Assembly (NCBI RefSeq): GCF_018336155.1
Contig: NZ_JAGYHF010000001.1
Location: 434,001 to 498,000, forward strand
Length of the DNA stretch: 64,000 nucleotides
DNA from: Pseudomonas rustica
Lineage (GTDB): Bacteria > Pseudomonadota > Gammaproteobacteria > Pseudomonadales > Pseudomonadaceae
Direction of reading: 5' to 3'
How positions within the stretch are numbered: the first letter of the stretch is position 1; the number at the start of each line of letters is the position of its first letter. The position numbers were made by a program, and so were the translations under genes. Shown here piece by piece: positions 32,866-41,092 of the stretch. The notes under the pieces are model-generated. The model was not told where the DNA came from and made no database searches. It saw only the letters and a program-made list of their open reading frames with translations.

Positions 32866-33126
32866 ATGAAAGCTTTATTGGTTCTGGCCCTCAGCAGTCT
32901 GTGCGCAACCGCCATGGCAAACGAGGTCCCGACTGATGTCGCCCAGCAAAAACCGGCCATCGAGGAATACACTTACTCGACCCACCTGGACATCGCCAAC
33001 GTTGTATCGATGAGCGAAGTTCCGAATGTCTGCGAAGTTGTGCCAATGAAAATGGAATACGACGACTCCACCGGCCAGCGCCACATCCTGCGTTACAGCG
33101 TGATGGGCAACGGCTGCACCAATTGA
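32866..33126 (+). CDS. Small periplasmic DUF2790 protein
   Basis: The 86-aa product has a signal peptide (MKALLVLALSSLCATAMA) and a short mature domain with the DUF2790 pattern: YTYSTHLDIANVVSM, then VPNVCEVVPMKMEYDDSTG and LRYSVMGNGCTN. Pseudomonads carry many paralogues, often copper- or stress-linked, but no activity is known. Two cysteines may form a disulphide. The ATG at 32866 follows a weak AAGGT. A hairpin downstream (33182-33203) may end the transcript. Confidence 0.85.
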   Translation: MKALLVLALSSLCATAMANEVPTDVAQQKPAIEEYTYSTHLDIANVVSMSEVPNVCEVVPMKMEYDDSTGQRHILRYSVMGNGCTN

Positions 33127-33181
33127 TGATTTCAGACTGCACCGAATTGGATCTCTCAGCGCTTCATTGAGGGTCGATTCC

Positions 33182-33203
33182 AGCCCGGCTTCGGTCGGGC
33201 TCA
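33182..33203 (+). terminator. Possible terminator after the DUF2790 gene
   Basis: AGCCCGGCTTCGGTCGGGCT forms a GC hairpin with no proper T-run, about 60 bp after the stop. Weak candidate. Confidence 0.35.
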
Positions 33204-33235
33204 GTTGTGTCTGGAGTCGGTCAAAAGGGTTGCAA

Positions 33236-33252
33236 AACACAAGATATAGTGA
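33236..33252. promoter_or_regulatory. Candidate NrdR box
   Basis: ACACAAGATATAGTG is close to the NrdR box consensus ACACWATATATWGTGT. Its position in the region upstream of nrdB fits NrdR repression of ribonucleotide reductase genes. Usually two boxes occur; only one is evident. Confidence 0.5.
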
Positions 33253-33432
33253 AAAACGCGGTTTTTTGCTCATTTCTTGAGCAACCAAAGCCCGACGAAA
33301 AAATTAATCAAAAAAAATTCTCAGGGGCCAATCCCAGCGAAAGCCCTGTAAACCCTCGCTCCGACTGAAATCCCCTTCCTGATCGACTGCCCTGCGCGCT
33401 TTCGCCCTCCCCCACGACCTCATTTTTTTCCC

Positions 33433-33688
33433 TATAATGCCGCCCTAATCGGGTTAGCAATATTCCCTTACAGGGATCAAAAGCCATTCTGAAGCCCCGC
33501 AGCAGTGTTCAACGCTGATTGCGCCCGTCAGAGGCTCTCGGAAACCCGGAAAAAATTCTGTTTTATTGCCTGCGTATAGCTGCAAAAAACGATTCCTTAA
33601 GATCCAACGCGGTCTGTACGACCGTGTGAAAAACCAACCAATCAGGTTTCACACGGGCGACAGGCCCTCACGCAGGAGACGACACGTC
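33433..33688 (+). promoter_or_regulatory. nrdB promoter and long structured leader
   Basis: A consensus -10 TATAAT lies at 33433-33438, giving an untranslated leader of about 240 nt. CGGGTT near 33453 and AACCCG near 33544 could close a large structure, and CCGTGTGAAA/TTTCACACGG (33622-33656) forms a 10-bp hairpin just before the Shine-Dalgarno. No Rfam family is recognised by eye. Confidence 0.45.
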
Positions 33689-34939
33689 ATGCTGAGCTGG
33701 GACGAATTCGACAAAGAAGACAGTGAAGTAGCAGCAGTGAAAGGCGCCAACGCCGGCCACGCTACTGAAGCCAACATGGATCGCCTCGACAACGCTGGCG
33801 GTGCCGCCGCGATCGAAGCCCGCGCCGTGACCGCCGACGACTCGGCCGCCGTGGCCCGCGCCAAGGCTGCACTGAACTCCCTCGACGTTGCCGAAGGCCT
33901 CGCCGAACTCGAAGGCGCCTCCGCCCGTGTCGCCGTTGACGAAAAGCGCATGATCAACTGCCGCGCCGACCTCAACCAACTCGTGCCATTCAAGTACGAC
34001 TGGGCCTGGCAGAAGTATCTGGACGGTTGCGCAAACCACTGGATGCCGCAAGAAGTCAACATGACCGCCGACATCGCCCTCTGGAAAGACCCGGAAGGCC
34101 TGACCGACGACGAGCGCCGCATCGTCATGCGCAACCTCGGCTTCTTCTCCACCGCCGACTCCCTGGTTGCCAACAACCTGGTACTGGCCGTGTACCGCCT
34201 GATCACCAACCCGGAATGCCGCCAGTACATCCTGCGCCAGGCGTTCGAAGAGGCGATCCACACCCACGCCTACCAGTACTGCATCGAATCGCTGGCCATG
34301 GATGAAGGCGAAATCTTCAACATGTACCACGAGATCCCATCGGTCGCGAAAAAAGCCGCCTGGGGCCTGAAATACACCCGTTCGATCTCCGATCCGAAGT
34401 TCGAAACCGGCACCCCGGACACCGACAAAGAACTGCTGCGCAACCTGATCGCCTACTACTGCGTTCTGGAAGGCATCTTCTTCTACTGCGGCTTCACCCA
34501 AATCCTCTCCATGGGCCGCCGTAACAAAATGACCGGCGTCGCCGAGCAGTTCCAATACATCCTGCGCGACGAATCCATGCACCTGAACTTCGGCATCGAC
34601 GTGATCAACCAGATCAAAATCGAAAACCCGCATTTGTGGGATGCTGAGATGAAGGAAGAAGCGACCCAGATGATTCTGCAGGGTACGCAGCTGGAGATTG
34701 AATACGCACGGGATACCATGCCTCGCGGGGTGTTGGGTATGAACGCGGCGATGATGGAGGATTATCTGAAGTTCATCGCTAACCGTCGTTTGTCGCAGAT
34801 TGGTTTGAAAGAAGAGTACCCAGGGACGACTAACCCGTTCCCTTGGATGAGCGAGATTATGGACTTGAAGAAAGAGAAGAATTTCTTTGAGACGCGGGTT
34901 ATTGAGTATCAGACTGGTGGTGCGTTGAGCTGGGATTGA
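33689..34939 (+). CDS. nrdB: Class Ia ribonucleotide reductase small subunit NrdB
   Basis: The 416-aa subunit harbours the di-iron tyrosyl radical used with NrdA to reduce ribonucleotides. Iron-ligand motifs are visible: [15 protein letters not shown] and [13 protein letters not shown]. The C-terminal tail that docks NrdA is present. It carries the Pseudomonas N-terminal extension, an Ala-rich stretch before the core. The ATG at 33689 starts [11 protein letters not shown] with GCAGGAG upstream. nrdA is not on either side in this window. Confidence 0.96.
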   Translation: MLSWDEFDKEDSEVAAVKGANAGHATEANMDRLDNAGGAAAIEARAVTADDSAAVARAKAALNSLDVAEGLAELEGASARVAVDEKRMINCRADLNQLVPFKYDWAWQKYLDGCANHWMPQEVNMTADIALWKDPEGLTDDERRIVMRNLGFFSTADSLVANNLVLAVYRLITNPECRQYILRQAFEEAIHTHAYQYCIESLAMDEGEIFNMYHEIPSVAKKAAWGLKYTRSISDPKFETGTPDTDKELLRNLIAYYCVLEGIFFYCGFTQILSMGRRNKMTGVAEQFQYILRDESMHLNFGIDVINQIKIENPHLWDAEMKEEATQMILQGTQLEIEYARDTMPRGVLGMNAAMMEDYLKFIANRRLSQIGLKEEYPGTTNPFPWMSEIMDLKKEKNFFETRVIEYQTGGALSWD

Positions 34940-34977
34940 TTAACTAATCGATAGTATTTCACGCAAAATCACCTATC

Positions 34978-35008
34978 AAAAAAAAGCCCTGCATACAGGG
35001 CTTTTTTT
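34978..35008 (+). terminator. Terminator of nrdB
   Basis: AAAGCCCTGCATACAGGGCTTT with A-run and T-run flanks, about 40 bp after nrdB. Probably bidirectional, also serving the convergent gene at 35061. Confidence 0.9.
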
Positions 35009-35060
35009 ATTTCACCACTTTTAATTTAGTAGAAAAGCAGAATCATTAATCGATATCCCA

Positions 35061-35498
35061 CTACAAATTATGCACCAGCGTCTCTAGCGATTTTATATAG
35101 CTATCAAAACCATCAAATCTTGACAACAGAATCGATTCCTTGCGCTTAATATCACCCTCTAGTGATTTAGCAACTTTCTCCCACGCAAGCGAATCAGAAA
35201 AATTCTTTGCGTACGATTCCGCCTGCTTAGTTCTCGCATCATTCAATTTTTGGCTCAGCACAGCTATCTCTGATTCAGCCCCAAACTTCATTTGCTTTAA
35301 ATCTAGCCTAGCCTCTTTAAACTCATCTACCATTCTAGATTTTGGCCCAGGCCCAATTTTTGGCGGCCAAAACTCAACATCCCTCTCAGTCCAAACAGCA
35401 ACAGCCCCCAAAACCCCGACATAAACTGCCAACAAAATCAGCACAGCTGATAAAACCTTCGCAGGTATACGCTTCGCAATCACATCTAAAAAACCCAT
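35061..35498 (-). CDS. Hypothetical single-pass membrane protein with coiled coil
   Basis: The 145-aa protein is not recognised. One transmembrane helix (about residues 14-36, VLSAVLILLAVYVGVLGAVAV) is followed by a charged region predicted to be coiled coil (residues about 58-140). AGAGAGG precedes the ATG at good spacing. It is AT-richer than the chromosome around it, which suggests transfer. It lies 107 bp downstream of the 381-aa gene on the same strand and may be the third gene of that operon. Confidence 0.65.
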   Translation of the reverse strand: MGFLDVIAKRIPAKVLSAVLILLAVYVGVLGAVAVWTERDVEFWPPKIGPGPKSRMVDEFKEARLDLKQMKFGAESEIAVLSQKLNDARTKQAESYAKNFSDSLAWEKVAKSLEGDIKRKESILLSRFDGFDSYIKSLETLVHNL

Positions 35499-35605
35499 AG
35501 ACCTCTCTCAACCTTACTTATGATTTAATAATTACACACGATACATTTCATGCTTCACGCTACAACCTTAATACCCTCCAATTCGCCAACTACAACCCAA
35601 GCTTA

Positions 35606-36751
35606 TTAATCATCAAAAAGCCCTCCTGCGCCACTAACAGAAAATTTAGTTGGCTCTAGCAACTGCGCAGACCTAGGATTAACATTCAAATCCCCCATAC
35701 AGGAAACCATTCTTCCTTGTGCATGAGCAACAAGAGCTTCCCAATACTCACTCATATCCAACTGAATTGATATAATTCGTTCCACACCATTTACCAGGGA
35801 CTTCACTGAAATTACTCCAAAGTCCTCACTCTGCAAATGCTTCATACCTGTAACTACACCATACGCCTGATAATTCTTTATAATATAATTACCCTTATAA
35901 AAATTAGACGCACTTTTCAGATAGGGGATCATTACCGCATCAAAACTATGAACCAAAGGAATATTCTGCCATTCAGCCTCACCGCCGCCAGGCTGAATAC
36001 TAATAGTTAAATCCCTTGTGTGCTCCGTACCACTTAAGCCGATGAGGGCATCACACAAGTTAGCACTAACCCCTTTAGACACGGCCTCTTCAAAATGAAT
36101 AAAATCTTCCGATTCCTTGAAAGACTCCATTGAGCGCTGCACTGCAGAAAGACTTCGAGCAAGGTTCATTGTGACAGCACGCCCCAGAGATATCCGTTCA
36201 CTATCTTCCTGAACAACAACCTCATTAGAAATCGGAGCCAAAACGTTGACAATAAAGCTTCCGACTTCAGTCTGCCCCAATCGAAGCTTATCTAAATAAG
36301 CTTGAACCTCTTGACTGCGATTACCAGAAAAATATTTTTGTTTTTTAAACGCAGACATCGTAGTGGCGGCAAGTAGATCCCTTGCTTTTTCCACTAAAAG
36401 CACGCCATCATCTAGTGGAATACTCCCCCCCTCCACGTCTAAATGGACAACTCTAACCTTCACCATATCAGAATAAAAATTCTGCACACTTTCAATTACC
36501 GCTGCTATGTCACGCTCTTCGAAAGCGGCCAGCGATTTCAGCGCCTCATAAAGCCGTTGCAGATAACCCTTAACACTCTTGACCCTAGGTAGCACAACTT
36601 CAAAAATATAATTTTCTTTTTCTGGACGATGCCAAATAGACGCCAAACCCTCTATATCACCATCATCAACCCATCCTGCGCCCTTCAGATAGCTCTCAAA
36701 TATATCGCAATTAATTTGATCGAGTTGCCTCCGCATTTTGGAGATATTCAA
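35606..36751 (-). CDS. Hypothetical 381-aa protein coupled to the DUF4365 nuclease gene
   Basis: No family is recognised. The protein is soluble, mostly helical in appearance at the N-terminus, with a beta-rich C-terminal part (LTISIQPGGGEAEWQNIPLVHSF, in part). The start is probably TTG at 36751: AGGAGG lies six bases upstream and TTGA overlaps the stop of the upstream gene, a coupling signal. ATG 36736 is an alternative. AT-rich codon use marks it as part of the accessory island. Its tight link to a nuclease-like gene suggests they act together, perhaps as sensor and effector of a defence system; this is inference. Confidence 0.6.
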   Translation of the reverse strand: MNISKMRRQLDQINCDIFESYLKGAGWVDDGDIEGLASIWHRPEKENYIFEVVLPRVKSVKGYLQRLYEALKSLAAFEERDIAAVIESVQNFYSDMVKVRVVHLDVEGGSIPLDDGVLLVEKARDLLAATTMSAFKKQKYFSGNRSQEVQAYLDKLRLGQTEVGSFIVNVLAPISNEVVVQEDSERISLGRAVTMNLARSLSAVQRSMESFKESEDFIHFEEAVSKGVSANLCDALIGLSGTEHTRDLTISIQPGGGEAEWQNIPLVHSFDAVMIPYLKSASNFYKGNYIIKNYQAYGVVTGMKHLQSEDFGVISVKSLVNGVERIISIQLDMSEYWEALVAHAQGRMVSCMGDLNVNPRSAQLLEPTKFSVSGAGGLFDD

Positions 36752-37245
36752 CAAACACCTCCTGAACCTGCAGAACTCATCAAACTTCGCATACTCTCAG
36801 CAGTCAGAATTTGAATTTTTGGTATACTTATCGTTACACTTGTACTATTTCCAACCTCAGGCAACTCGGATAGAGACATCCAATAGCAAAAATGCTTAAT
36901 TTTCGCATGATCAACATCATGCGCTACCCAATCATTACATGCTTCAGGTACCACCAATACGAATACATACCGAGGACACAGGAGATTATCCCCTCGCAAA
37001 TCATTATAGTTCTTCAATGAAAGTTGGAACTTTAGAAATTTTTCATCTTTTCCGGCGTCAGCAGTACACTTCAACTGAACTTCAAGTTGGGGATTTCTGA
37101 TTTTCGACTGAAAACCTCTCGCTTTCAAGATAATATCAACACTATCATGATCCACATCAGGGATAGATGTTGTAAACCCAACTTGAGCTGCAAGCGCTTT
37201 AACATAAGCAACACTGAATAGTGCTTTTTTTTGATTCTCATCCAT
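36748..37245 (-). CDS. DUF4365 domain protein (PD-(D/E)XK-like nuclease)
   Basis: The 165-aa protein matches the DUF4365 pattern: an N-terminal helix, acidic run PDVDHDSVDIIL (D37 the likely catalytic Asp), then LEVQLKCT giving E55-x-Q57-x-K59, the ExQ-LK variant of the PD-(D/E)XK nuclease core. Later RYVFVLVVPEACNDW and HFCYWMSLSELP fit the fold. DUF4365 proteins are found in anti-phage and mobile loci. The gene is first in a two- or three-gene leftward unit. A GGAAG lies rather far from the ATG. Confidence 0.7.
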   Translation of the reverse strand: MDENQKKALFSVAYVKALAAQVGFTTSIPDVDHDSVDIILKARGFQSKIRNPQLEVQLKCTADAGKDEKFLKFQLSLKNYNDLRGDNLLCPRYVFVLVVPEACNDWVAHDVDHAKIKHFCYWMSLSELPEVGNSTSVTISIPKIQILTAESMRSLMSSAGSGGVC

Positions 37246-37506
37246 TAGTGCAAAACTTCCAAATCGCGATCAGATCGTGTCTGAGTGCATTCATCCTGAG
37301 GTGTAAAGCTACTAATTCGCCATCACGTTGTCTAGCACGACGTTGTAGTTTTCAGACTCATCTGCTGCCTTGACCAGAAAGCCTTCGGTCTCTACCCTCC
37401 TGAACGGTGCCTAAGAAACACCTACACACAGCGGAACGTCCGCCCCCGAAAGTAGCGGCTTTTTTGTGCCTACGGTTTCCCCGTGCGCATCAAAAAACTC
37501 TGTTAT

Positions 37507-37581
37507 GCCGGGAGTGGGCGAATACAAGACCCGAAAGGGGAATATGTCCGGCCCTCTGTGTGGGGTTTCTTAGCTCCCGGC
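37507..37581 (+). ncRNA. C4-like antisense RNA
   Basis: A 75-nt segment is closed by an 8-bp stem GCCGGGAG/CTCCCGGC. Inside are a CCCGAAAGGG hairpin and a CCC/GGG hairpin whose loop holds CCTCTGTGTG (37553-37562), then TTTCTTA (37566-37572). These are exact complements, in antiparallel order, of CACACAGAGG (37606-37615, containing the downstream Shine-Dalgarno) and TAAGAAA (37591-37597). Size, architecture and target match phage P1/P4 C4 antisense RNA, which blocks translation of icd and so of the antirepressor gene. Confidence 0.75.
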
Positions 37582-37590
37582 ACCCAGCCT

Positions 37591-37615
37591 TAAGAAAGCT
37601 GACATCACACAGAGG
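37591..37615 (+). promoter_or_regulatory. C4 RNA target including the ribosome-binding site
   Basis: TAAGAAA and CACACAGAGG, eight bases apart, complement the C4-like RNA. The AGAGG is the only Shine-Dalgarno for the small ORF that follows, so pairing would block its translation. Confidence 0.7.
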
Positions 37616-37618
37616 TAA

Positions 37619-37717
37619 ATGGATATGCCTAAAAATATCTCCTTCGATACGAAGGAAATCTGCTTCAACCTCAACATCATCTGCATGCATCCAGCACTGG
37701 AGGCCTGCCATGTCTGA
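37619..37717 (+). CDS. Tiny icd-like ORF upstream of the antirepressor
   Basis: A 32-codon frame (MDMPKNISFDTKEICFNL at the start; an ATG two codons later has better spacing to AGAGG) ends in TGA inside the next gene's first codons: the antirepressor ATG (37710) lies 5 bases before this TGA. This is the position and size of icd in the P1 c4-icd-ant operon, where its translation opens the ant start. Peptide sequence is not recognised. Confidence 0.5.
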   Translation: MDMPKNISFDTKEICFNLNIICMHPALEACHV

Positions 37718-38243
37718 ACCTCACAGTTCGACTGTCTTCACTCTGCACAAACTCTCTCTCCATGCCCTCCTCCTTGAAGGCCAGCCATGGTTTTGCGCAC
37801 GCGATATTGGTCGCTTGATGGGTGTCCATCTCAGTGATCGGATGGTCAGCAAACTGGACAAAGATCAGCATCGTTTTCTGTGGATTGAGTATCACCGACA
37901 ACCTGAAAAGCAGCTGATGCTCAGTGAGTCAGGCGTGTATGCGCTGTTGGTGTATCACTACGTCCCAGGGAATCGGCTGTTGCGCGAATGGCTGACCCAT
38001 CAGGTGGTTCCGGCCTTACGCGATGCTGCGTCCTCAGAAAATTCAGATCTACCTATGCTGAGTTTTTTGAAATGGCCTGAGATGTCTGTGAGCCTGTTGC
38101 ATTGGCAGGATGAAAGCTGGATTCGACTACGAGATATGCCGTATCTGTTGCAGGGTCAGACACAGCAGCGAGCGACTGCCCCGAAGTCTTGGTGGCGGAA
38201 GGCGGCAGAGGTATTTCAGTCGTCGAAGCATCTGATGAGTTAG
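37710..38243 (+). CDS. BRO-N domain antirepressor-like protein
   Basis: The 177-aa protein has an N-terminal BRO-N domain, as in phage antirepressors and baculovirus Bro proteins: FTLHKLSLHALLLEGQPWFCARDIGRLMG, then LDKDQHRF, LMLSESGVYALLVYHYVPGNRLLREWLTHQVVPALR (shown in part). The remaining 70 residues are divergent and no KilA-C or P22-AR domain is evident. GGAGG six bases upstream supports ATG 37710; a longer in-frame extension overlaps the RNA and small ORF and is rejected. Regulation by the C4-like RNA through the tiny ORF is expected. Confidence 0.8.
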   Translation: MSEPHSSTVFTLHKLSLHALLLEGQPWFCARDIGRLMGVHLSDRMVSKLDKDQHRFLWIEYHRQPEKQLMLSESGVYALLVYHYVPGNRLLREWLTHQVVPALRDAASSENSDLPMLSFLKWPEMSVSLLHWQDESWIRLRDMPYLLQGQTQQRATAPKSWWRKAAEVFQSSKHLMS

Positions 38244-38329
38244 GTGCTACTTGTGAGATCACTTGCGAGAACTGTCGCAAATCTCTGTAGGAATTTTCCT
38301 AGACAGCCGTGATGGCCACTCAGTATCGT

Positions 38330-38350
38330 CCGAGGGTTTTCAACCCTCGG
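38330..38350 (+). terminator. Hairpin before the HNH gene
   Basis: CCGAGGGTT/AACCCTCGG, a 9-bp perfect stem with loop TTC followed by CGATTTT, ends 7 bp before the HNH ATG. It may end the antirepressor transcript or attenuate HNH expression. Confidence 0.5.
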
Positions 38351-38357
38351 CGATTTT

Positions 38358-39074
38358 ATGAGCGACAAGAAAAAAGACACTGACTGGACTGTTGCTGAGA
38401 TTGAGGCAGCGGTTGACGCCTATCTCGGAATGCTTGATTTAGAGCTCGCGGGTCACAAATTCAACAAGGCACATGAGAATCGCGAACTACGCGCATCATC
38501 CTTGTCGACTCGCACAAAAGGCTCTGTCGAATTCCGAATGCAGAACATTTCCAAAGTCCTGATGACGATGGATCGGAAACCCATTAAGGGTTACAAACCG
38601 GCGAAAAACGTTGGTTCGAATGTTGAGCAGTTAATTCGAACAGCTCTCACAAATCGCGGCTTCCAGCCGGGCGACCCTGCTATTCCGACAGCTGACGAAG
38701 AAACACTAGAGCGTCGCGCTGCCGCAATTCAGAAGAAGCACATAAAAGAGCCGCCGAAAGGCATAAAGAAACCAAAGAAAGCGTCGAGTACTCGCACGGT
38801 TTACGTTCGCGATCCCGAGGTTAGAGCCTGGGTTCGAAATGAAGCTGAGGGGCATTGCGAAGGCTGTGGCGAACCGGCTCCCTTTCAAATGCATGATCTG
38901 CCGTTTCTAGAAGTCCACCATGTCAAACCACTTGCAGATAAGGGTTCGGATCAAGTCTCGAACGCTGTAGCACTTTGTCCGAATTGCCATCGTCGTTGTC
39001 ACCATTCGAATGATCGCGTGGCGTTTACAGCTTCGCTTTATAAAAGGGTGAAAAGGCTGATTCCAGAGGAATAA
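38358..39074 (+). CDS. HNH endonuclease, McrA-like
   Basis: The 238-aa protein has a charged N-terminal region resembling the DNA-recognition part of some McrA-type enzymes and a C-terminal HNH domain: CEGCGEPAPF (zinc Cys pair, about residue 167), LEVHHVKPLADKGSD (HH), NAVALCPNCHRRCH (N, second Cys pair, H). This beta-beta-alpha metal nuclease is typical of type IV restriction or phage enzymes. No Shine-Dalgarno precedes ATG 38358; a hairpin lies just upstream. A defence role fits the neighbouring genes but is inferred. Confidence 0.82.
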   Translation: MSDKKKDTDWTVAEIEAAVDAYLGMLDLELAGHKFNKAHENRELRASSLSTRTKGSVEFRMQNISKVLMTMDRKPIKGYKPAKNVGSNVEQLIRTALTNRGFQPGDPAIPTADEETLERRAAAIQKKHIKEPPKGIKKPKKASSTRTVYVRDPEVRAWVRNEAEGHCEGCGEPAPFQMHDLPFLEVHHVKPLADKGSDQVSNAVALCPNCHRRCHHSNDRVAFTASLYKRVKRLIPEE

Positions 39075-39257
39075 AGCTCTGTGACTAGCGGGAGTTTTGC
39101 TGCCGGGCGGGTGTCTGGATTCGATATTTATTTGATACCACCAATCCCCAGCAAGCTGGCTCCCACAAATCCCGCATCATCCTGAAAACAATCAGTGCAA
39201 CCCGCCCCCCCTCCCGCTATTAATACCCCTCCCCCACTCAAGGATCCGAGCCCCACC

Positions 39258-40244
39258 ATGAAATTCGATCTCGCCTACTGCCTCAGCCTCGACGACAAGT
39301 TGTCGATCTATGATGTTCGCGATCTCAATTTCGATGAGACGGTGGCGTTCGACTCGGCGAAGGAACACTTCCAGTGCCCCAACGATGCCTGTCGTTCGGC
39401 GTTCGAGGCTTCCAACGAGTTGGGTACGTTCAACGCCAAGAACGTGAATTACGTGCGCACGCCGCACTTCAAGAATCTGCCCACTACGCAGCACGTCGCG
39501 GGCTGTCCGTATGTGAGTTTGAAGGCTTTGGCGTCTGGCGTTGAGACGGCGGATGGCGAGGTGGATGACGGGCGTGAGGAACATTTCCCATCAGAGTTGT
39601 TGCTGACCCGGCGCGAGTATGTGCGCAAGCCTGTCGCGCCAGCTGGGGCGGCGGATGTGTTGCGGGATGATCCGGTGCGGGCGGCGGCGGACGGTGGTAA
39701 AGAGTCGGCGGGGCGTGAATCGGCGCCGGACAAGACCAGTGTGTTTGCGCATCCGGTGGAGTGTTTTGTTTCCAACTTCGCCGACAAGGAGTTGCTTAAG
39801 CGGATGCCGTTGAAGGTCGGCGAGCATTCGGCGCCGTACAGTTCGTTGTTCAAGAAGATTGAGTATCTGACGGACAACAAGGGGCTGATTTACTGGGGGC
39901 GGATCAAGAAGATTGAGGACTTCCACAGTGCCAGTTTTCGTATCGATTTCGAGGACAAGGTCTGGTTCAAGAAGCCCGAGGACAGCAAGAAGAAGCCGTA
40001 TCCGGTCAGCGTTTATCTGAACAAGAAGCTGATTGACACCTACCGCAAGCGCAAGGCGTTTCTGGAGGAGATCAAGCACGCGGTGGATAGCGACAAGGCG
40101 TTGTTCTGTTTCTTCTATGGGGTGACGCCGGAGTTGAAGCAGGTGCCCGGCAAGAAGAACCCCGAAAAGCCTTTCGAGGTCTTCAATGCCAATATCGAGA
40201 ACCTGGATCACTTCATTATTCGTGAGGCGCCGGGGCTGGAGTGA
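39258..40244 (+). CDS. Hypothetical protein with N-terminal Cys/His cluster (CoiA-like zinc finger?)
   Basis: The 328-aa protein is not firmly recognised. Residues about 39-80 hold FQCPNDACRSAF, followed by HFKNLPTTQHVAGCPY, a C-x4-C…H-x3-C arrangement like the zinc ribbon at the start of competence CoiA-type nuclease proteins. A low-complexity linker (about 85-160) leads to a basic C-terminal domain (GLIYWGRIKKIEDFHSASF; YPVSVYLNKKLIDTYRKR). ATG 39258 is chosen because upstream codons are proline-rich and lie after no ribosome site. Confidence 0.6.
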   Translation: MKFDLAYCLSLDDKLSIYDVRDLNFDETVAFDSAKEHFQCPNDACRSAFEASNELGTFNAKNVNYVRTPHFKNLPTTQHVAGCPYVSLKALASGVETADGEVDDGREEHFPSELLLTRREYVRKPVAPAGAADVLRDDPVRAAADGGKESAGRESAPDKTSVFAHPVECFVSNFADKELLKRMPLKVGEHSAPYSSLFKKIEYLTDNKGLIYWGRIKKIEDFHSASFRIDFEDKVWFKKPEDSKKKPYPVSVYLNKKLIDTYRKRKAFLEEIKHAVDSDKALFCFFYGVTPELKQVPGKKNPEKPFEVFNANIENLDHFIIREAPGLE

Positions 40245-40411
40245 CGGTTAGCCTTGGGGTAGTTGCAGGTTGACGGCACCAGCAGGCTGACTATGTCGGG
40301 ATACAGAACTGCTGGAGCGACGCTCATACTGCTCAGCATTCCCCCCCCTGCAACATACGAGCGTGGTTACTGATGACTTCGCGCCCGAGTTGCTCAAGCA
40401 TGGGCTGCACC

Positions 40412-41092
40412 CTAGCGCCTATGACAAGCATTGATCTCTCGCCACGCCTCCAGACGTCGCTTCAAGGCACGTTCGATACCCGCCTCATCAACAGCGCAAT
40501 ATTCACGCAACCAGTGAGCGACCATTTCGACATTCGGCCAGTACATATCTTTCTGACCTTTGCTGCTTCTGGGCGTGTCATTCATCGCGGCATCGAAACC
40601 AATGGCTGCCCGTTCACCCGGTGGTAAACAGCCGGACTCAGATGCACTGCCTTGGAAATACCAGGCAATTTCATCAATGTGTTTTTGCGCACTGCGATGG
40701 CTACGCCGATAAAACCTGTAATCGTGACAGCCTTGATCCATGCGCTCCGGCATGACACCGGCATCGACCCAATCCATGACGCCGTGATTGATCGCATCGC
40801 GGATCAATCCTTCACGCCAACGATCAGCAAACCAGGCAACGAAACCTTCTGCGTCGGCTTTTTTCGCCTCGGCGAAGACCATGCAGTAACGGGTTTTCAC
40901 ATGGATAACCAACAATACGTGCTTACGTTGCACCGTGATCGCATGGACTAGCCATTGCTCTACGGAATTGCTGGCCTCGTCATCTTCAATGGCCTTCGAC
41001 GGGGGGTTGTTGTCCACCGGCGTGATTTTTTTGCCTTTGTGAACCCGGCTGAAAAACTTGCTGGCGGCTTCGGTGCAATTGAAGATCAACAT
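40412..41092 (-). CDS. DUF6933-like protein
   Basis: The 226-aa protein starts MLIFNCTEAASKFFSRVHKG and continues WLVHAITVQRKHVLLVIHVKTRYCMVF, which resembles DUF6933 proteins, often found near phage or toxin-antitoxin genes. It is longer than the usual family size through a Trp/His-rich C-terminal half that I cannot assign. It lies divergent from the SOS-boxed HTH gene. Function unknown. Confidence 0.6.
   Translation of the reverse strand: MLIFNCTEAASKFFSRVHKGKKITPVDNNPPSKAIEDDEASNSVEQWLVHAITVQRKHVLLVIHVKTRYCMVFAEAKKADAEGFVAWFADRWREGLIRDAINHGVMDWVDAGVMPERMDQGCHDYRFYRRSHRSAQKHIDEIAWYFQGSASESGCLPPGERAAIGFDAAMNDTPRSSKGQKDMYWPNVEMVAHWLREYCAVDEAGIERALKRRLEAWREINACHRR

Noticed and set aside
33440..33690. 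Adenosylcobalamin riboswitch before nrdB
   Set aside because: No B12-box-like sequence or the expected conserved core could be found.
37407..37709. Upstream in-frame extension of the BRO-N gene
   Set aside because: It overlaps the C4-like RNA and the tiny ORF, has no Shine-Dalgarno, and the internal ATG 37710 has a good one.
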